The notes beneath the pieces are model-generated. The model was not told the DNA's origin, did not search any database, and was given only the letters and a program-made list of their open reading frames with translations. The translations under genes and the position numbers were made by a program. This document shows, in pieces, positions 1 to 8,901 of a stretch of 64,000 nucleotides of DNA. This DNA comes from Paraburkholderia acidisoli (GTDB lineage: Bacteria > Pseudomonadota > Gammaproteobacteria > Burkholderiales > Burkholderiaceae): positions 2,108,001 through 2,172,000 of the forward strand of contig NZ_CP046913.1 of NCBI RefSeq assembly GCF_009789675.1, written 5' to 3'. Position 1 is the first letter of the stretch. Each line of letters opens with the position of its first letter.

Positions 1-146
1 TTCTCCAAAGTCGCGGTTTTTGCGGCAGGGCCATTATAGGGACATTGCGTGCGCGTCTCACGCGCTGCCGCATATTCGAGACACTTCGCGAGCCGCCTCG
101 CGCGCTCGCGCAGGTTGCCCCGCCGCAAGCATCGGCCCCGAATATG

Positions 147-180
147 ACAGCGCCCCGATACCGAAGCATCGGGGCGCTGT
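147..180. terminator. GC-rich stem-loop downstream of the GT4 glycosyltransferase gene
   Basis: A perfect 13-bp inverted repeat (147-159 with 168-180, arms ACAGCGCCCCGAT and its complement) encloses an 8-nt loop. It lies 50 bp past the stop of the leftward glycosyltransferase gene. There is no clear T-run on either strand, so it may be an mRNA 3'-end stabiliser or a weak terminator. I see no gene in bases 1-146. Confidence 0.45.
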
Positions 181-230
181 AAGAAAAGCGGAAACCGGAT
201 GCGCGCCTGGCGCCTCCGGCATCGGCGCGC

Positions 231-1295
231 TTAGCCTGCGTTGACTTCGCGCAGCACCGTGCGGTGCTTCTGACGCAGCAGCTCTTCGTAGACGGCCACG
301 TAATTACGCGCCATCACCTTCGACGAGAAGCGGTCTTCGAACGCCTTGCGCACGCCGGCGCGCGACAGCGACGGCAGACGCTTGAGCGCTGCCACCGCGC
401 TGATTTCGTCTTCGACGACGAAACCCGAGACGCCGTTTTCGATGACTTCCGGCACCGAGCCGCGCTTGAACGCGATCACCGGCGTGCCGCAGGCCATGGC
501 TTCGATCATCACCAGACCGAAGGGCTCCGGCCAGTCGATCGGGAACACCAGCGCGTGCGCGTTGCCGAGGAACTCGCGCTTTTCGGCTTCGCCGATTTCG
601 CCGATGTACTCGACGTGCGGGAGCGCCATCAGCGGCTTGATGGTTTCTTCGTAGTAGGCGCGGTCGGCCTTGTCGATCTTGGCGGCGACCTTGAGCTTCA
701 TGCCTGCCTGGCCGGCAATACGGATCGCGCGGTCAAGCCCCTTCTCCGGCGAAACGCGGCCGAGGAACGCGAGGTAGCCCGGTTCGACGTTGGGGATCGG
801 CGTGAGCACGTCTTCCGGCAGGCCGTGATAGACGGTCTGCTGCCAGTTCGCCTGCGCGAGCGGAATGCGCTGGTTGTCGGAAATCGACACGACCGGCACG
901 TCGTTGAACGCGTTGAAGATCGGTTGCAGTTCCGGCAGGTCGAGACGGCCGTGCATCGTCGTGACGAACGGGACCGGCTGACGCTGGAACAGCGAGAACG
1001 GGTAATAGTCGATGTGGAAGTGCAGCACGTCGAATTCTTCCGCGCGGCGGCGGACTTCTTCGAGCAGCAGCATGTGCGGCGCCATGACGTCGCGGATCGT
1101 CGGGTCGAGACGCAGTGCCTGCGGCCAGAACGCTTCGAGCTTCGCCGAGGTAACCGAATCGCCGCTCGCGAAAAGCGTGACGTCGTGGCCCTGCTCGACC
1201 AGCGCTTCGGTCAGGTAGGAGACCACCCGTTCCGTGCCGCCGTACAGCTTGGGAGGAACCGCCTCGTGCAACGGAGCGATTTGAGCGATTCGCAT
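231..1295 (-). CDS. Glycosyltransferase family 4 protein
   Basis: This 354-residue cytosolic GT-B enzyme probably transfers a sugar from a nucleotide-sugar donor to a glycan or lipid acceptor; the substrates cannot be read from the sequence. The N-terminal acceptor domain starts MRIAQIAPL and has a GGTERV glycine loop near residue 20. The C-terminal donor domain begins around residue 175 (FLGRVSPEKGLDRA) and carries the GT4 E-x7-E signature around residues 253-262 (EPFGLVMIE), followed by ACGTPVIAF. The start at 1295 is chosen because AGGAAGGAG lies just upstream; the frame stays open to 1490, but that extension does not look like protein. The neighbouring trehalose genes suggest, but do not prove, a role in envelope or compatible-solute metabolism. 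Confidence 0.85.
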   Translation of the reverse strand: MRIAQIAPLHEAVPPKLYGGTERVVSYLTEALVEQGHDVTLFASGDSVTSAKLEAFWPQALRLDPTIRDVMAPHMLLLEEVRRRAEEFDVLHFHIDYYPFSLFQRQPVPFVTTMHGRLDLPELQPIFNAFNDVPVVSISDNQRIPLAQANWQQTVYHGLPEDVLTPIPNVEPGYLAFLGRVSPEKGLDRAIRIAGQAGMKLKVAAKIDKADRAYYEETIKPLMALPHVEYIGEIGEAEKREFLGNAHALVFPIDWPEPFGLVMIEAMACGTPVIAFKRGSVPEVIENGVSGFVVEDEISAVAALKRLPSLSRAGVRKAFEDRFSSKVMARNYVAVYEELLRQKHRTVLREVNAG

Positions 1296-2035
1296 AGTGG
1301 TGAACTCCTTCCTCGTAATAAATCGGGCAAAAAACTGCAAATTTGACAATCGACCCGGGCAGACTGCGGCTTTTCCGTATGCCGCGCACCGCCAGGCGTG
1401 AGTACCGCATAACCGCGCCGGTGATCCGGACACAGACCCGACGCAGTTGCAGGATTCGTCAGAAAAGTACGACTCATGCAATCGGTACACGCGGCGGTTC
1501 AGGCGGTAAACGCGCAGGGCTCGCGGTCGTTGACAAAGAAGCTGTCAAATTCCCTACGTCGTTCGAGTTCGCATTATCCCGATCCAGGGAAAACGCGGAC
1601 AAGATCATTTCAAAGTCTTTACGTTGTTACAAACCGGAAACACTCGGCAACCCCTTGTTTTCAAACACAGTTCTAGATTGGGGGCTACGCGGCGAAAGAG
1701 AACGGCGGACACTGCGCGAGGAAGTCGCAGCAAGATGACAGTTTTCTTTCGTCGCGTCCGGCAGGAGCGCGCCGTGCTCACGTTCTGGAACAGCAACCTG
1801 CTCCAGCGCACGAGCCGGTCCCGAATGCAATCCGCAATTCTATCTTGAAATCGGTGCGCAAATCCCGCTGAACCTTGGCTGCAACATCACGGGGACATGA
1901 CGTATTTTCTGTCCCCATGTCGCGATATGATGCGCCTCCGCCGGGCACACACAGTGCGACTTGGCCCATGCGTGTTTACAATGCGCAGGGTCCGCCCTCG
2001 TTTCGGCGCGCGAAAGCCGCGTTTTTTGACACGGT
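1296..2035. other. 740-bp intergenic region between divergent genes
   Basis: No convincing coding sequence is visible here; the short open frames lack codon bias and recognisable motifs. Bases 1530-1548 hold an inverted repeat (TTGACA, 7-nt spacer, TGTCAA). Bases about 1590-1680 are more AT-rich than the surroundings. A TACAAT box at 1977-1982 could be the -10 element for the rightward ABC transporter, but no good -35 pairs with it. Confidence 0.4.
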
Positions 2036-3943
2036 TTGCTAACGCGCGATTCCCGACTACCTTTGAACTTGCACGGACCAAGCTCCGTCAGACCGACCAC
2101 CGAACAATTGGAACATCTGACCATCGCCCAGCGTAACGCCCACAACGCAAAGCTCGCGAGCTATGCGCGGCGTCCGCTCGCGTTCCTATTCCGCTATATC
2201 AAGCGCCATCCGTTCGCCCACGCCGTGGTGCTCGCCAGCGTTTTCGCGGCCGTGGGCTGCGCGCTCGCCTCGCAATACGCGATCAAGCATCTGATCGACG
2301 TGCTCGGCGCCGGCCGCCACCATCCGGGCCCGCTGTGGAGCGCCTTCGCCATCCTCGTGGGCCTGATCGCCGCCGACAACCTGCTCTGGCGGGTTGGCGG
2401 CTGGTTCGCGGCGCACACGTTCGTCCAGGTGACGGGCGACCTGCGGCGCGATCTTTTCCAGTATCTGAGCGGTCATTCGCCCACTTACTACGCGGAAAAG
2501 CAGCCCGGCACCCTGGCGAGCCGCATCACGGCCACCTCGAACGCTGTGTACACGGCCGAGAACACCACCGCGTGGAACGTGCTGCCGCCGTGTATCGCCG
2601 TGGCGGGCGCCATCGTCATGATCATCGCCGTCAATCCGTTGATGGCGGCAGGCTTGCTGATCTGCTCGGCGATTCTCTCGGTGATCCTCTTCAAGCTCGC
2701 CGGGCGCGGGTCGTCGAAGCACCACACGTTCGCCTCCAAGGCGGCCGCCGTGGACGGCGAACTGGTGGACGTGATCGGCAACATGGCGCTGGTGCGCGCC
2801 TTCGGCATGACGATGCGCGAGCAGAACCGCTTCGGCTCGACCGTGAAGGCCGAACTCGACGCGCGCCGCCAGAGCCTGCTCTACCTCGAAAAGCTGCGCC
2901 TGCTGCACGCCGTGATCACGGCCATGCTCTCGGCCGGCCTGCTCGGCTGGGCGCTGTGGCTCTGGAACCAGGGCAAGGCGACCTCGGGCGACATCGTGCT
3001 CGTCAGCTCGCTCGGCTTCACGATCCTGCACGGCACGCGCGACCTCGCGGTGGCGCTCGTCGACGTGACGCAGCACGTGGCGCGTCTCGCCGAGGCCGTG
3101 CAGACGCTGCTCGAACCGCACGGCATGCCCGACCGCGACGACGCCGCCGAACTCGTGGCCCAGGGCGGCCGCGTGGAATTCGAAGGCGTGACCTTCGCCT
3201 ACCCGCATCGCAAGCCCATTCTCGATCACTTCGATCTGCGCATCGAGGCGGGCCAGCGCGTGGGCCTGATCGGCAAGTCGGGCGCGGGCAAGACCACGGT
3301 GCTCGCGCTGCTGCAGCACTTCTATTACACGCAGGGCGGCTCGATCAAGATCGACGGCCAGGACATCGCGCACATGACGCAGGACAGCCTGCGTCATGCG
3401 ATCGCGCTGGTGCCGCAGGACATTTCGCTGCTGCATCGCTCGATCTACGAGAACATCGCCTACGGCCGCCCCGAGGCGAGCCGCGAGGAAGTGCTCGCGG
3501 CGGCCCGCGAGGCGCGCTGCTCGGAGTTCATCGAGGCGATGCCGGAAGGCTATGACACCATCGTGGGCGACCGCGGCGTGAAGCTTTCGGGCGGCCAGCG
3601 CCAGCGTATCGCCATTGCGCGCGCGATCCTCAAGAACGCGCCCATCCTGTTGCTCGACGAAGCCACCTCCGCGCTCGACAGCGCTTCGGAGGAAGCGATC
3701 CAGCAGGCGCTCGACCGGCTCATGGTGGGCCGCACCGTGATCGCCATCGCGCACCGGCTGTCCACGCTCAACAACTTCGACCGCATCATCGTGATGAGCG
3801 CGGGCAAGGTGATCGACGACGGCAGCCCCGACGAGTTGCGCAATCGTCCGGGCCTCTATCGCGATCTGCTGTCGAAGCAATACGGCAAGCAATCCACCCT
3901 GCATCTGGGCAGCAAGAAGCCCGACGAGCAGCACGTGGCCTGA
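2036..3943 (+). CDS. ABC exporter: fused transmembrane and ATP-binding domains
   Basis: This is a half-transporter of the MsbA/HlyB-like exporter class. It should sit in the inner membrane as a homodimer and export a lipid, peptide or drug; the substrate is unknown. The transmembrane domain covers roughly residues 50-345. The nucleotide-binding domain follows, with Walker A GKSGAGKTTV near residue 412, signature LSGGQRQRIAIARA near 516, Walker B ILLLDEATSALD near 536, and H-loop AHRLSTL. The start is uncertain: there is no ATG in the first 100 codons' worth of N-terminus that fits. The earliest possible start is TTG at 2036, with other TTG codons at 2063, 2069 and 2108, none with a strong ribosome-binding site. 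A shared terminator follows at 3981. Confidence 0.85.
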   Translation: MLTRDSRLPLNLHGPSSVRPTTEQLEHLTIAQRNAHNAKLASYARRPLAFLFRYIKRHPFAHAVVLASVFAAVGCALASQYAIKHLIDVLGAGRHHPGPLWSAFAILVGLIAADNLLWRVGGWFAAHTFVQVTGDLRRDLFQYLSGHSPTYYAEKQPGTLASRITATSNAVYTAENTTAWNVLPPCIAVAGAIVMIIAVNPLMAAGLLICSAILSVILFKLAGRGSSKHHTFASKAAAVDGELVDVIGNMALVRAFGMTMREQNRFGSTVKAELDARRQSLLYLEKLRLLHAVITAMLSAGLLGWALWLWNQGKATSGDIVLVSSLGFTILHGTRDLAVALVDVTQHVARLAEAVQTLLEPHGMPDRDDAAELVAQGGRVEFEGVTFAYPHRKPILDHFDLRIEAGQRVGLIGKSGAGKTTVLALLQHFYYTQGGSIKIDGQDIAHMTQDSLRHAIALVPQDISLLHRSIYENIAYGRPEASREEVLAAAREARCSEFIEAMPEGYDTIVGDRGVKLSGGQRQRIAIARAILKNAPILLLDEATSALDSASEEAIQQALDRLMVGRTVIAIAHRLSTLNNFDRIIVMSAGKVIDDGSPDELRNRPGLYRDLLSKQYGKQSTLHLGSKKPDEQHVA

Positions 3944-3980
3944 CGCCCGGGCGTCGGGCGCCCCGCCCTCCGGCCAGGCA

Positions 3981-4016
3981 AAAAAGCCGCTTCGAAGTTC
4001 GAAGCGGCTTTTTGTT
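3981..4016. terminator. Bidirectional rho-independent terminator
   Basis: GCCGCTTC and GAAGCGGC pair around a 7-nt loop, flanked by A5 on the left and T5 on the right. It separates the rightward ABC exporter gene from the leftward otsA gene and can serve both. Confidence 0.85.
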
Positions 4017-4062
4017 TTCTGCCGATGATGAAGCGCAAGCGCAAGGCGACCTGAGCGCGCCG

Positions 4063-5454
4063 TCAGCGCGCCAACAATGCCCCGAGATCGCGCATGAAGC
4101 GGTCACGCCACACCGAAACGTTGTTCTCGCGCAGTTGCACCATCATGTCGCGGTAACGCGCCACGCGCTCGGCGAGCGGCATGGTCAGCGCCGCGTTGAG
4201 CGCGTCGGCCATGCCGTCGATGTCGAGCGGATTGACGATCAGCGCGCCTTCCAGCTCCTGCGCCGCGCCCGCGAAGCGCGACAGCACCAGCACGCCCGGA
4301 TCTTCGGGATCCTGCGCCGAGACGTATTCCTTGGCGACGAGATTCATGCCGTCGCGCAGCGGCGTGACGTAGCCCACGTGCGACGCGCGAAACAGCGCGG
4401 CGAGCACCGAGCGTTCGTACTGGCGGTGGATGTACCAGATCGGCGTCCAGTCGAGTTCGGCGTAGCGTCCGTTGATGCGCCCCGACTCGGCTTCGAGCCG
4501 CAGCCGGATGTCCTGGTACGCATGCAGGTCGGCGCGCGTGGGCGGCGCGATCTGCACGAACGAGACCTTGTTGCGCTGCGCGGCGCCGTGATCGAGCAGG
4601 CGCTCGAACGCGCGGAACCGCTCGACGAGCCCCTTCGAATAATCGAGCCGGTCGACGCTCATGATGACCTTGCGGCCATGCAGCGTCGACTTGAGCGTGC
4701 GCACCGGCTTGTCGTTTTCGCCGGCCTTCGCGAGTTCGGCGATCTCGTCGGGATACACGCCGATCGGGTAATCGTTCGCGTAGAGCGTCTGACCGAAGGC
4801 CTCGATGCGCGTGAGGCCGCCCGCCTCTTTGGCGACGCTGCCGTCCGCCTCGTTCACGATGTAATCGCAGAACGCGCGCAGGTCGGGCTTCGTCTGAAAG
4901 CCGAGCAGATCGAACGAACACAGCGCCTGCACGAGTTCGCGATGCGGCGGCACCGCCAGCAGCACCTGCGAGGCCGGAAACGGAATGTGCAGGAAAAAGC
5001 CGATACGGTTCTTCACGCCCGCCGCGCGCAGCGCCTGGGCAAACGGAATCAGGTGATAGTCGTGGACCCAGATCACGTCGTCGTCGCGCAGGAGCGGCAC
5101 GAGTTGCTGCGCGAGCCACGTGTTCACGCGGCAATAGCCTTCGTACTCGTGGCGGTCGTACTGGACGAGATCGGCGCGGTAATGGAATGCGGGCCAGAGC
5201 GTGGCGTTCGAGAAGCCGCGATAGTACTGGTCGTAGTCGCGGCGCAGCAGGCCGATGGTCGCGAACGTGACGGGACCGCGCTCCTCCACCGCGATCTGCG
5301 GCTGGCCCGAGGGCAGCACGTCGCCGCTCCAGCCGAACCACATGCCGCCGGTTTCCTTGAGCGCGTCGTACACGCCCACGGCGAGGCCGCCCGCGGCCGG
5401 ACCGCCTTCCGAGATCGGCGCGACGCGGTTCGAGACGATGATGAGTCGGCTCAT
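4063..5454 (-). CDS. otsA: Trehalose-6-phosphate synthase
   Basis: This cytosolic GT20 enzyme joins UDP-glucose and glucose-6-phosphate to give trehalose-6-phosphate for osmotic and desiccation protection. The 463 residues match family length. The N-terminus reads [12 protein letters not shown], as in OtsA. HDYHLIPF is near residue 126 and FLHIPFPAS follows. [11 protein letters not shown] is near residue 263, and the donor-site stretch [10 protein letters not shown] is near residue 368. It is the second gene of an otsB-otsA operon with a 52-bp gap, so the phosphatase is translated first. The start is the first Met of the conserved N-terminus, with a modest CGGAG ribosome-binding site. Confidence 0.96.
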   Translation of the reverse strand: MSRLIIVSNRVAPISEGGPAAGGLAVGVYDALKETGGMWFGWSGDVLPSGQPQIAVEERGPVTFATIGLLRRDYDQYYRGFSNATLWPAFHYRADLVQYDRHEYEGYCRVNTWLAQQLVPLLRDDDVIWVHDYHLIPFAQALRAAGVKNRIGFFLHIPFPASQVLLAVPPHRELVQALCSFDLLGFQTKPDLRAFCDYIVNEADGSVAKEAGGLTRIEAFGQTLYANDYPIGVYPDEIAELAKAGENDKPVRTLKSTLHGRKVIMSVDRLDYSKGLVERFRAFERLLDHGAAQRNKVSFVQIAPPTRADLHAYQDIRLRLEAESGRINGRYAELDWTPIWYIHRQYERSVLAALFRASHVGYVTPLRDGMNLVAKEYVSAQDPEDPGVLVLSRFAGAAQELEGALIVNPLDIDGMADALNAALTMPLAERVARYRDMMVQLRENNVSVWRDRFMRDLGALLAR

Positions 5455-5506
5455 GCGGCGTCGGCTCCGGCGAAGAACGGGGGAATCGCGTGAATCATCG
5501 GCACCA

Positions 5507-6271
5507 TCACTTCGAAGCGCGCATTGCGGCCACGAGCGTTTGCAGCCAGCCGAGCAGCGCTTCGACCGACTCCACGCGCGTGGTGGCGATGGTGTCGCCG
5601 CCGCCGACCTTGATCGACACGCCGCCCTTTTCGTTGACGACCGCGAAGCCCTTCTCGTCGGTCAGATCGTCGCCGGCGAACACGGGGCGGCGCCCCGCGA
5701 ACGGCGGCTCGTCGAGGAAAGCGCGCAGCGCGCGGCCCTTGTCGACGTCCTTCGGCTTGATTTCGTAGACCATCTTGCCGGGCTGCAGCACGTAAGCGTT
5801 CGCGAACTCGGCGGCGAGCCGCTCGGTCGCGGCGCGCGCGGCGGGTTCGTAGTCGGGCGCGTTGCGGTAATGGAGCGCGAGCGCCGCGCCTTTGATCTCC
5901 AGCAGCATGCCCGGATGCGTGCGCACGACTTCGGCGAGCACCTGCTCCATGTGCAGCAGCCGCTCGTCGTGAAAGCCGACACGCTGCGTGTCGCCATTGG
6001 CATCGCGCCGCTCGGCGCCGTGCAGACCCGCGATCGGCAGATCGGGCATGCCGAGGAACGCGTCGATGCTGTCGATGCCGCGGCCCGAGACGATGGCTAC
6101 GGCGCCGTGCGTCAGGCGCCGCAGCTCGGCGAGCAGCGCGAGCATGTCGGGACGCACCAGCACGCCGTCGGGCGTGGGCGCGAGTTCGACGAGCGTGCCG
6201 TCGAAATCGAAGAAAAATGCCGTCTGATCAGGCGGCAGGACTGTCGGAAGTGCTTGCGAAGAGGCTTGCAT
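5507..6271 (-). CDS. otsB: Trehalose-6-phosphate phosphatase
   Basis: This HAD-superfamily phosphatase removes phosphate from the OtsA product to release trehalose. The 254-residue protein has motif I DFDGTLVELAP near residue 20, which holds the nucleophile and acid-base Asp pair. The Mg-binding motif GDDLTDEKGF lies near residues 197-207. I chose the ATG at 6271 because the family's N-terminal motif begins shortly after it; the frame upstream to 6418 is Arg/Pro-rich and looks non-coding. The ribosome-binding site is poor, and the gene precedes otsA. Confidence 0.93.
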   Translation of the reverse strand: MQASSQALPTVLPPDQTAFFFDFDGTLVELAPTPDGVLVRPDMLALLAELRRLTHGAVAIVSGRGIDSIDAFLGMPDLPIAGLHGAERRDANGDTQRVGFHDERLLHMEQVLAEVVRTHPGMLLEIKGAALALHYRNAPDYEPAARAATERLAAEFANAYVLQPGKMVYEIKPKDVDKGRALRAFLDEPPFAGRRPVFAGDDLTDEKGFAVVNEKGGVSIKVGGGDTIATTRVESVEALLGWLQTLVAAMRASK

Positions 6272-6664
6272 TACGTCGGTTCGTCCCTCGGCCTTGGCCG
6301 GGTTGGTTCCGGGCCGCGAACGGCTACCGGAGAAGTGTGCGCATCTTACCGCGCCTTCAGATGATTTTCGAGAAAGTAAGGCTGGGCGCCGCGCCCACCG
6401 GGCCGGTGCCGCAGCCATGCGGAATCGACACGTTTTGCGTACACATGTCTGTCGATGCGGCTACGGTTCACTTTCAGCGGGCGCGACCAATCGACGCGGC
6501 GCGAGCCCATATCGTGCCGCGCGCGGCACCGCGCAGCCAATTTTGCTACATTCGCAGACGATGCACCGCGCCAGTGCGCGGTCGCCGCCATCGTATCGAC
6601 CGGGTCTTCGAGACGCTTTTGCCACCGCTTTGCTACCGCTTGTGCCGCCGCTTTGCTACCGCTT
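6272..6664. other. Divergent spacer between otsB and the Sco1/SenC gene
   Basis: About 390 bp without a supported gene. A TACATT hexamer at 6547-6552 is a possible -10 element for the rightward gene, but no matching -35 is clear. The right end contains the 23-bp direct duplication annotated separately. Confidence 0.4.
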
Positions 6665-6669
6665 GTGCC
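6625..6669. repeat. 23-bp tandem duplication upstream of the Sco1 gene
   Basis: The 22-base string CCGCTTTGCTACCGCTTGTG plus CC occurs identically at 6625-6646 and 6648-6669, a period of 23. The second copy supplies the GTG at 6665 that is a candidate start codon for the Sco1-like protein. Confidence 0.85.
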
Positions 6670-7303
6670 ACTTATTGCGTTGATTGCTCGTTCACGACCG
6701 CGGGTCCGGCTTCGCACCGGCGCGCTTGCCCTGCTGACAGCGGGCGCGACGCTACTGGCCGCCTGCTCGCCGCGCGGCCAGCCGTGGGAGCTGACCAACG
6801 TGAGCGGTCATCTGCCCGATCTCGACTTCGCGCTCACCGCCGACAACGGCCAGCCCGCGACCGGCGCGAGCTTTCGCGGCAAGACGGCGCTGGTGTATTT
6901 CGGCTACACGCATTGCCCCGACGTCTGCCCCGAGACCATGGCGCGGCTGATGAGCGTTTTAGCAAAACTCGGCCCCGACGCGCAGGACGTACGCATTCTC
7001 TTTATCAGCGTCGATCCCGCGCGCGACACGCCCGCCGCGCTGCACGCCTATGTGGGCGCGTTCGACGCGCAGCACGCGCGCGGCCTCACCGGCAGCGACG
7101 CGCAGGTCGAGGCGCTCGCGAAGCGCTACCGTGTCGCGTATCAGATGGAGCAGCGCGACCCGAACGGCGACTACGAAGTCACGCACAGCTCGGCGGTCTA
7201 CGTATTCGACGCCGAGGGCCGCGCGCGCCTGCTCGCCACCGACCACGATACGCCGGACGCCATCGCGCACGACCTGCGTCGCGTGATACGCGGCACGACC
7301 TAG
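6665..7303 (+). CDS. Sco1/SenC/PrrC-family copper chaperone lipoprotein
   Basis: A membrane-anchored thioredoxin-fold protein that delivers copper to, or reduces, the CuA site of cytochrome c oxidase in the periplasm. From a GTG start at 6665 it has 212 residues. A hydrophobic signal ends in lipobox LLAAC with Cys34. The copper-binding CPDVC motif gives Cys84 and Cys88, and the third ligand is His174 in VTHSS. The start is unsettled: GTG 6665 or TTG 6680 both leave a normal lipoprotein signal, while the open frame back to 6455 adds Arg-rich sequence unlike a signal peptide. It heads a copper cluster with PCuAC and CtaG. Confidence 0.88.
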   Translation: MPLIALIARSRPRVRLRTGALALLTAGATLLAACSPRGQPWELTNVSGHLPDLDFALTADNGQPATGASFRGKTALVYFGYTHCPDVCPETMARLMSVLAKLGPDAQDVRILFISVDPARDTPAALHAYVGAFDAQHARGLTGSDAQVEALAKRYRVAYQMEQRDPNGDYEVTHSSAVYVFDAEGRARLLATDHDTPDAIAHDLRRVIRGTT

Positions 7304-7368
7304 CGCGCGTCACGGCCGCGCCGCCCGCCTCACCTTCAACACCACGGAAACACGCAACAGGAAGCCTT

Positions 7369-7827
7369 ATGACGAAGAACCTCAAGTCACTGACCGCCGC
7401 TTTCGGCTTTGCACTGGGCACGGTCGCCGCCTTCGCGCCCACGGCCGCGCAGGCCGCCGGCACGCTCAGCGCGGACAACGCCTGGGTGCGCTGGCTGCCC
7501 AACAATCTGCCGGCCGGCGGTTACGTGACGCTCAAGAACGACGGCGACAAGCCCGTCGATCTCGTCGATGTGTCGAGCGACGCCTACGGCATGGTCATGC
7601 TGCATCAGACCGTGTCGAACGGTTCGACGCAAAAGATGGTGATGGTGCACAAGGCGACAGTGCCCGCGCACGGCACGCTCGCGATCGCGCCGGGTGGCTA
7701 TCACCTGATGCTCGAACAGGCGAAGCACAAGATCGCGCCCGGCGACACCGTCAACGTGAAGCTGCACTTCTCGGACGGCGAGACGCTCGATACGCCGTTC
7801 GCGGTGAAGTCGCCCGCCGGGCAGTAA
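7369..7827 (+). CDS. PCuAC-family periplasmic copper chaperone
   Basis: A periplasmic Cu(I) carrier of the PCuAC/DUF461 family, which works with Sco1 in loading the CuA centre. The 152-residue precursor has a signal peptide ending near residue 29 (AAQA, AG). The mature part contains the family Met/His ligands: MLHQT, then about 25 residues on the VHKATVPAHGTLAI stretch, then GGYHLML. The ATG at 7369 follows a CAGGAAG ribosome-binding site. It lies 65 bp after the Sco1 gene, and the pair is probably co-transcribed with ctaG downstream. Confidence 0.92.
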   Translation: MTKNLKSLTAAFGFALGTVAAFAPTAAQAAGTLSADNAWVRWLPNNLPAGGYVTLKNDGDKPVDLVDVSSDAYGMVMLHQTVSNGSTQKMVMVHKATVPAHGTLAIAPGGYHLMLEQAKHKIAPGDTVNVKLHFSDGETLDTPFAVKSPAGQ

Positions 7828-7861
7828 CGCGGCGCGAATCGTTGCGGGCGCATCGTGCGAG

Positions 7862-7953
7862 GAGCCATTGAGCCCCGCGATGAACCCGTTGAGCCGCCCG
7901 CGATGAACCCGTGAGCCACCCGCGATGAACCCGTTGAGTCACCCGCGATGAAT
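7862..7953. repeat. 23-bp tandem repeat overlapping the ctaG start codon
   Basis: About three and a half copies of a unit around CCCGCGATGAACCCGTTGAG. ATG triplets occur at 7880, 7903, 7925 and 7948, spaced 23, 22 and 23 bases. The last copy (ATGAATCCG) is the start of the CtaG gene; the earlier copies hold decoy ATGs that run quickly to TGA. Confidence 0.9.
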
Positions 7954-8823
7954 CCGCTCTACTGGCTCGAACCCTGGGAGCCCTCGCCGACCGTCGTGAT
8001 CGTCATGCTGATCACGGCGGTGCTGTTCGTGCGCGGCAAGCGCCATGCGCGCGTCACGTTCGCGCGGCAGCTATCGTTCTGGTTCGGCCTGGGCGCGCTC
8101 TACGTCGCGTTGCACACGCGGCTCGATTACTTCTTCGAGCACGAGTTCTTCATGCATCGCGCGCAGCATCTCGTGCTCCATCATCTGGGGCCGTTCTTCA
8201 TCGCGCTCGCGTATCCGGGCGCGGCGCTGCGCGCCGGCATCCCGTTCGCGTGGCGGCAGCGCTTCGTGCGCCCCGCCCTCGCCGCGCGGCCCGTGCGTCT
8301 CGCGCTCGACGTGGTGATGCATCCCGTCGTCGCCGTGACGCTCTTCGTCGGCCTCATCTATTTCTGGCTGTTCTCGCCGATACACTTCATCGCGATGCTC
8401 GACTGGCGCCTGTATCGCGTGATGAACTGGAGCATGGTCATCGACGGGCTGCTGTTCTGGTGGCTGGTACTCGACGCGCGCCCCGCGCCGCCCGCGCGAC
8501 TCTCGCCGGGCAAGCGCGTGCTGGTGGTGATCGCGGCGATCCCGCCGCAGATCGTGCTCGGCGCATTCATTTTCTTCACGCCGCGCGAGCTGTATCCCGT
8601 CTATTCGATCTGCGGCCGCGCCTTCACGTGGCTCTCGCCGCTGCGCGATCAGCAGATCGGCGGGCTATTGCTGTGGATTCCCGGCTCGATGATGAGCGTG
8701 ATCGGCGCGCTGATCGCGCTGCGCCACTGGATGCGGCTCTCCGCGCGCGGACGTCTGCCGCAGCCACGCCGTGCGCACACGGCCGGCGCGGATGCCGGGA
8801 AGCGCCAAACCTTGCGCACTTAA
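7948..8823 (+). CDS. ctaG: Cytochrome c oxidase assembly protein, Caa3-type CtaG family
   Basis: A polytopic inner-membrane protein implicated in assembly of the copper centres of haem-copper oxidases. The 291 residues contain about seven hydrophobic segments, starting with VVIVMLITAVLFV. The family's His-rich stretch EFFMHRAQHLVLHHLGPF is near residues 67-84. The N-terminus MNPLYWLEPWEPSP favours the ATG at 7948, although the repeats upstream supply near-identical ATG contexts. It is third in the Sco1-PCuAC-CtaG set. The oxidase subunit genes themselves are not in this window. Confidence 0.87.
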   Translation: MNPLYWLEPWEPSPTVVIVMLITAVLFVRGKRHARVTFARQLSFWFGLGALYVALHTRLDYFFEHEFFMHRAQHLVLHHLGPFFIALAYPGAALRAGIPFAWRQRFVRPALAARPVRLALDVVMHPVVAVTLFVGLIYFWLFSPIHFIAMLDWRLYRVMNWSMVIDGLLFWWLVLDARPAPPARLSPGKRVLVVIAAIPPQIVLGAFIFFTPRELYPVYSICGRAFTWLSPLRDQQIGGLLLWIPGSMMSVIGALIALRHWMRLSARGRLPQPRRAHTAGADAGKRQTLRT

Positions 8824-8878
8824 GCCGCCTAGCCCGCCTATAAGCCCGCCAATAAGCCGCTTATAAGCCGCCCCTGAG
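8820..8878. repeat. Degenerate short repeat after ctaG
   Basis: TAAGCC-type units (TAAGCCGCC, TATAAGCCCGCC, AATAAGCCGC, TTATAAGCCGCC) follow one another over about 60 bases, starting with the ctaG stop codon itself. No terminator hairpin is evident. Confidence 0.6.
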
Positions 8879-8901
8879 CCACACCAGGCGGCTGGGCGAA
8901 C

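Noticed and set aside
20..244. A 74-codon plus-strand frame at the left edge
   Set aside because: It runs through the stem-loop at 147-180 and the end of the glycosyltransferase gene and shows no protein-like pattern.
1343..1738. Plus-strand 131-codon frame in the left spacer
   Set aside because: No ribosome-binding site, atypical codon use, and partial overlap with the leader of the glycosyltransferase gene.
7862..7953. CRISPR array
   Set aside because: The units are directly tandem with no unique spacers, so this is a simple tandem repeat.
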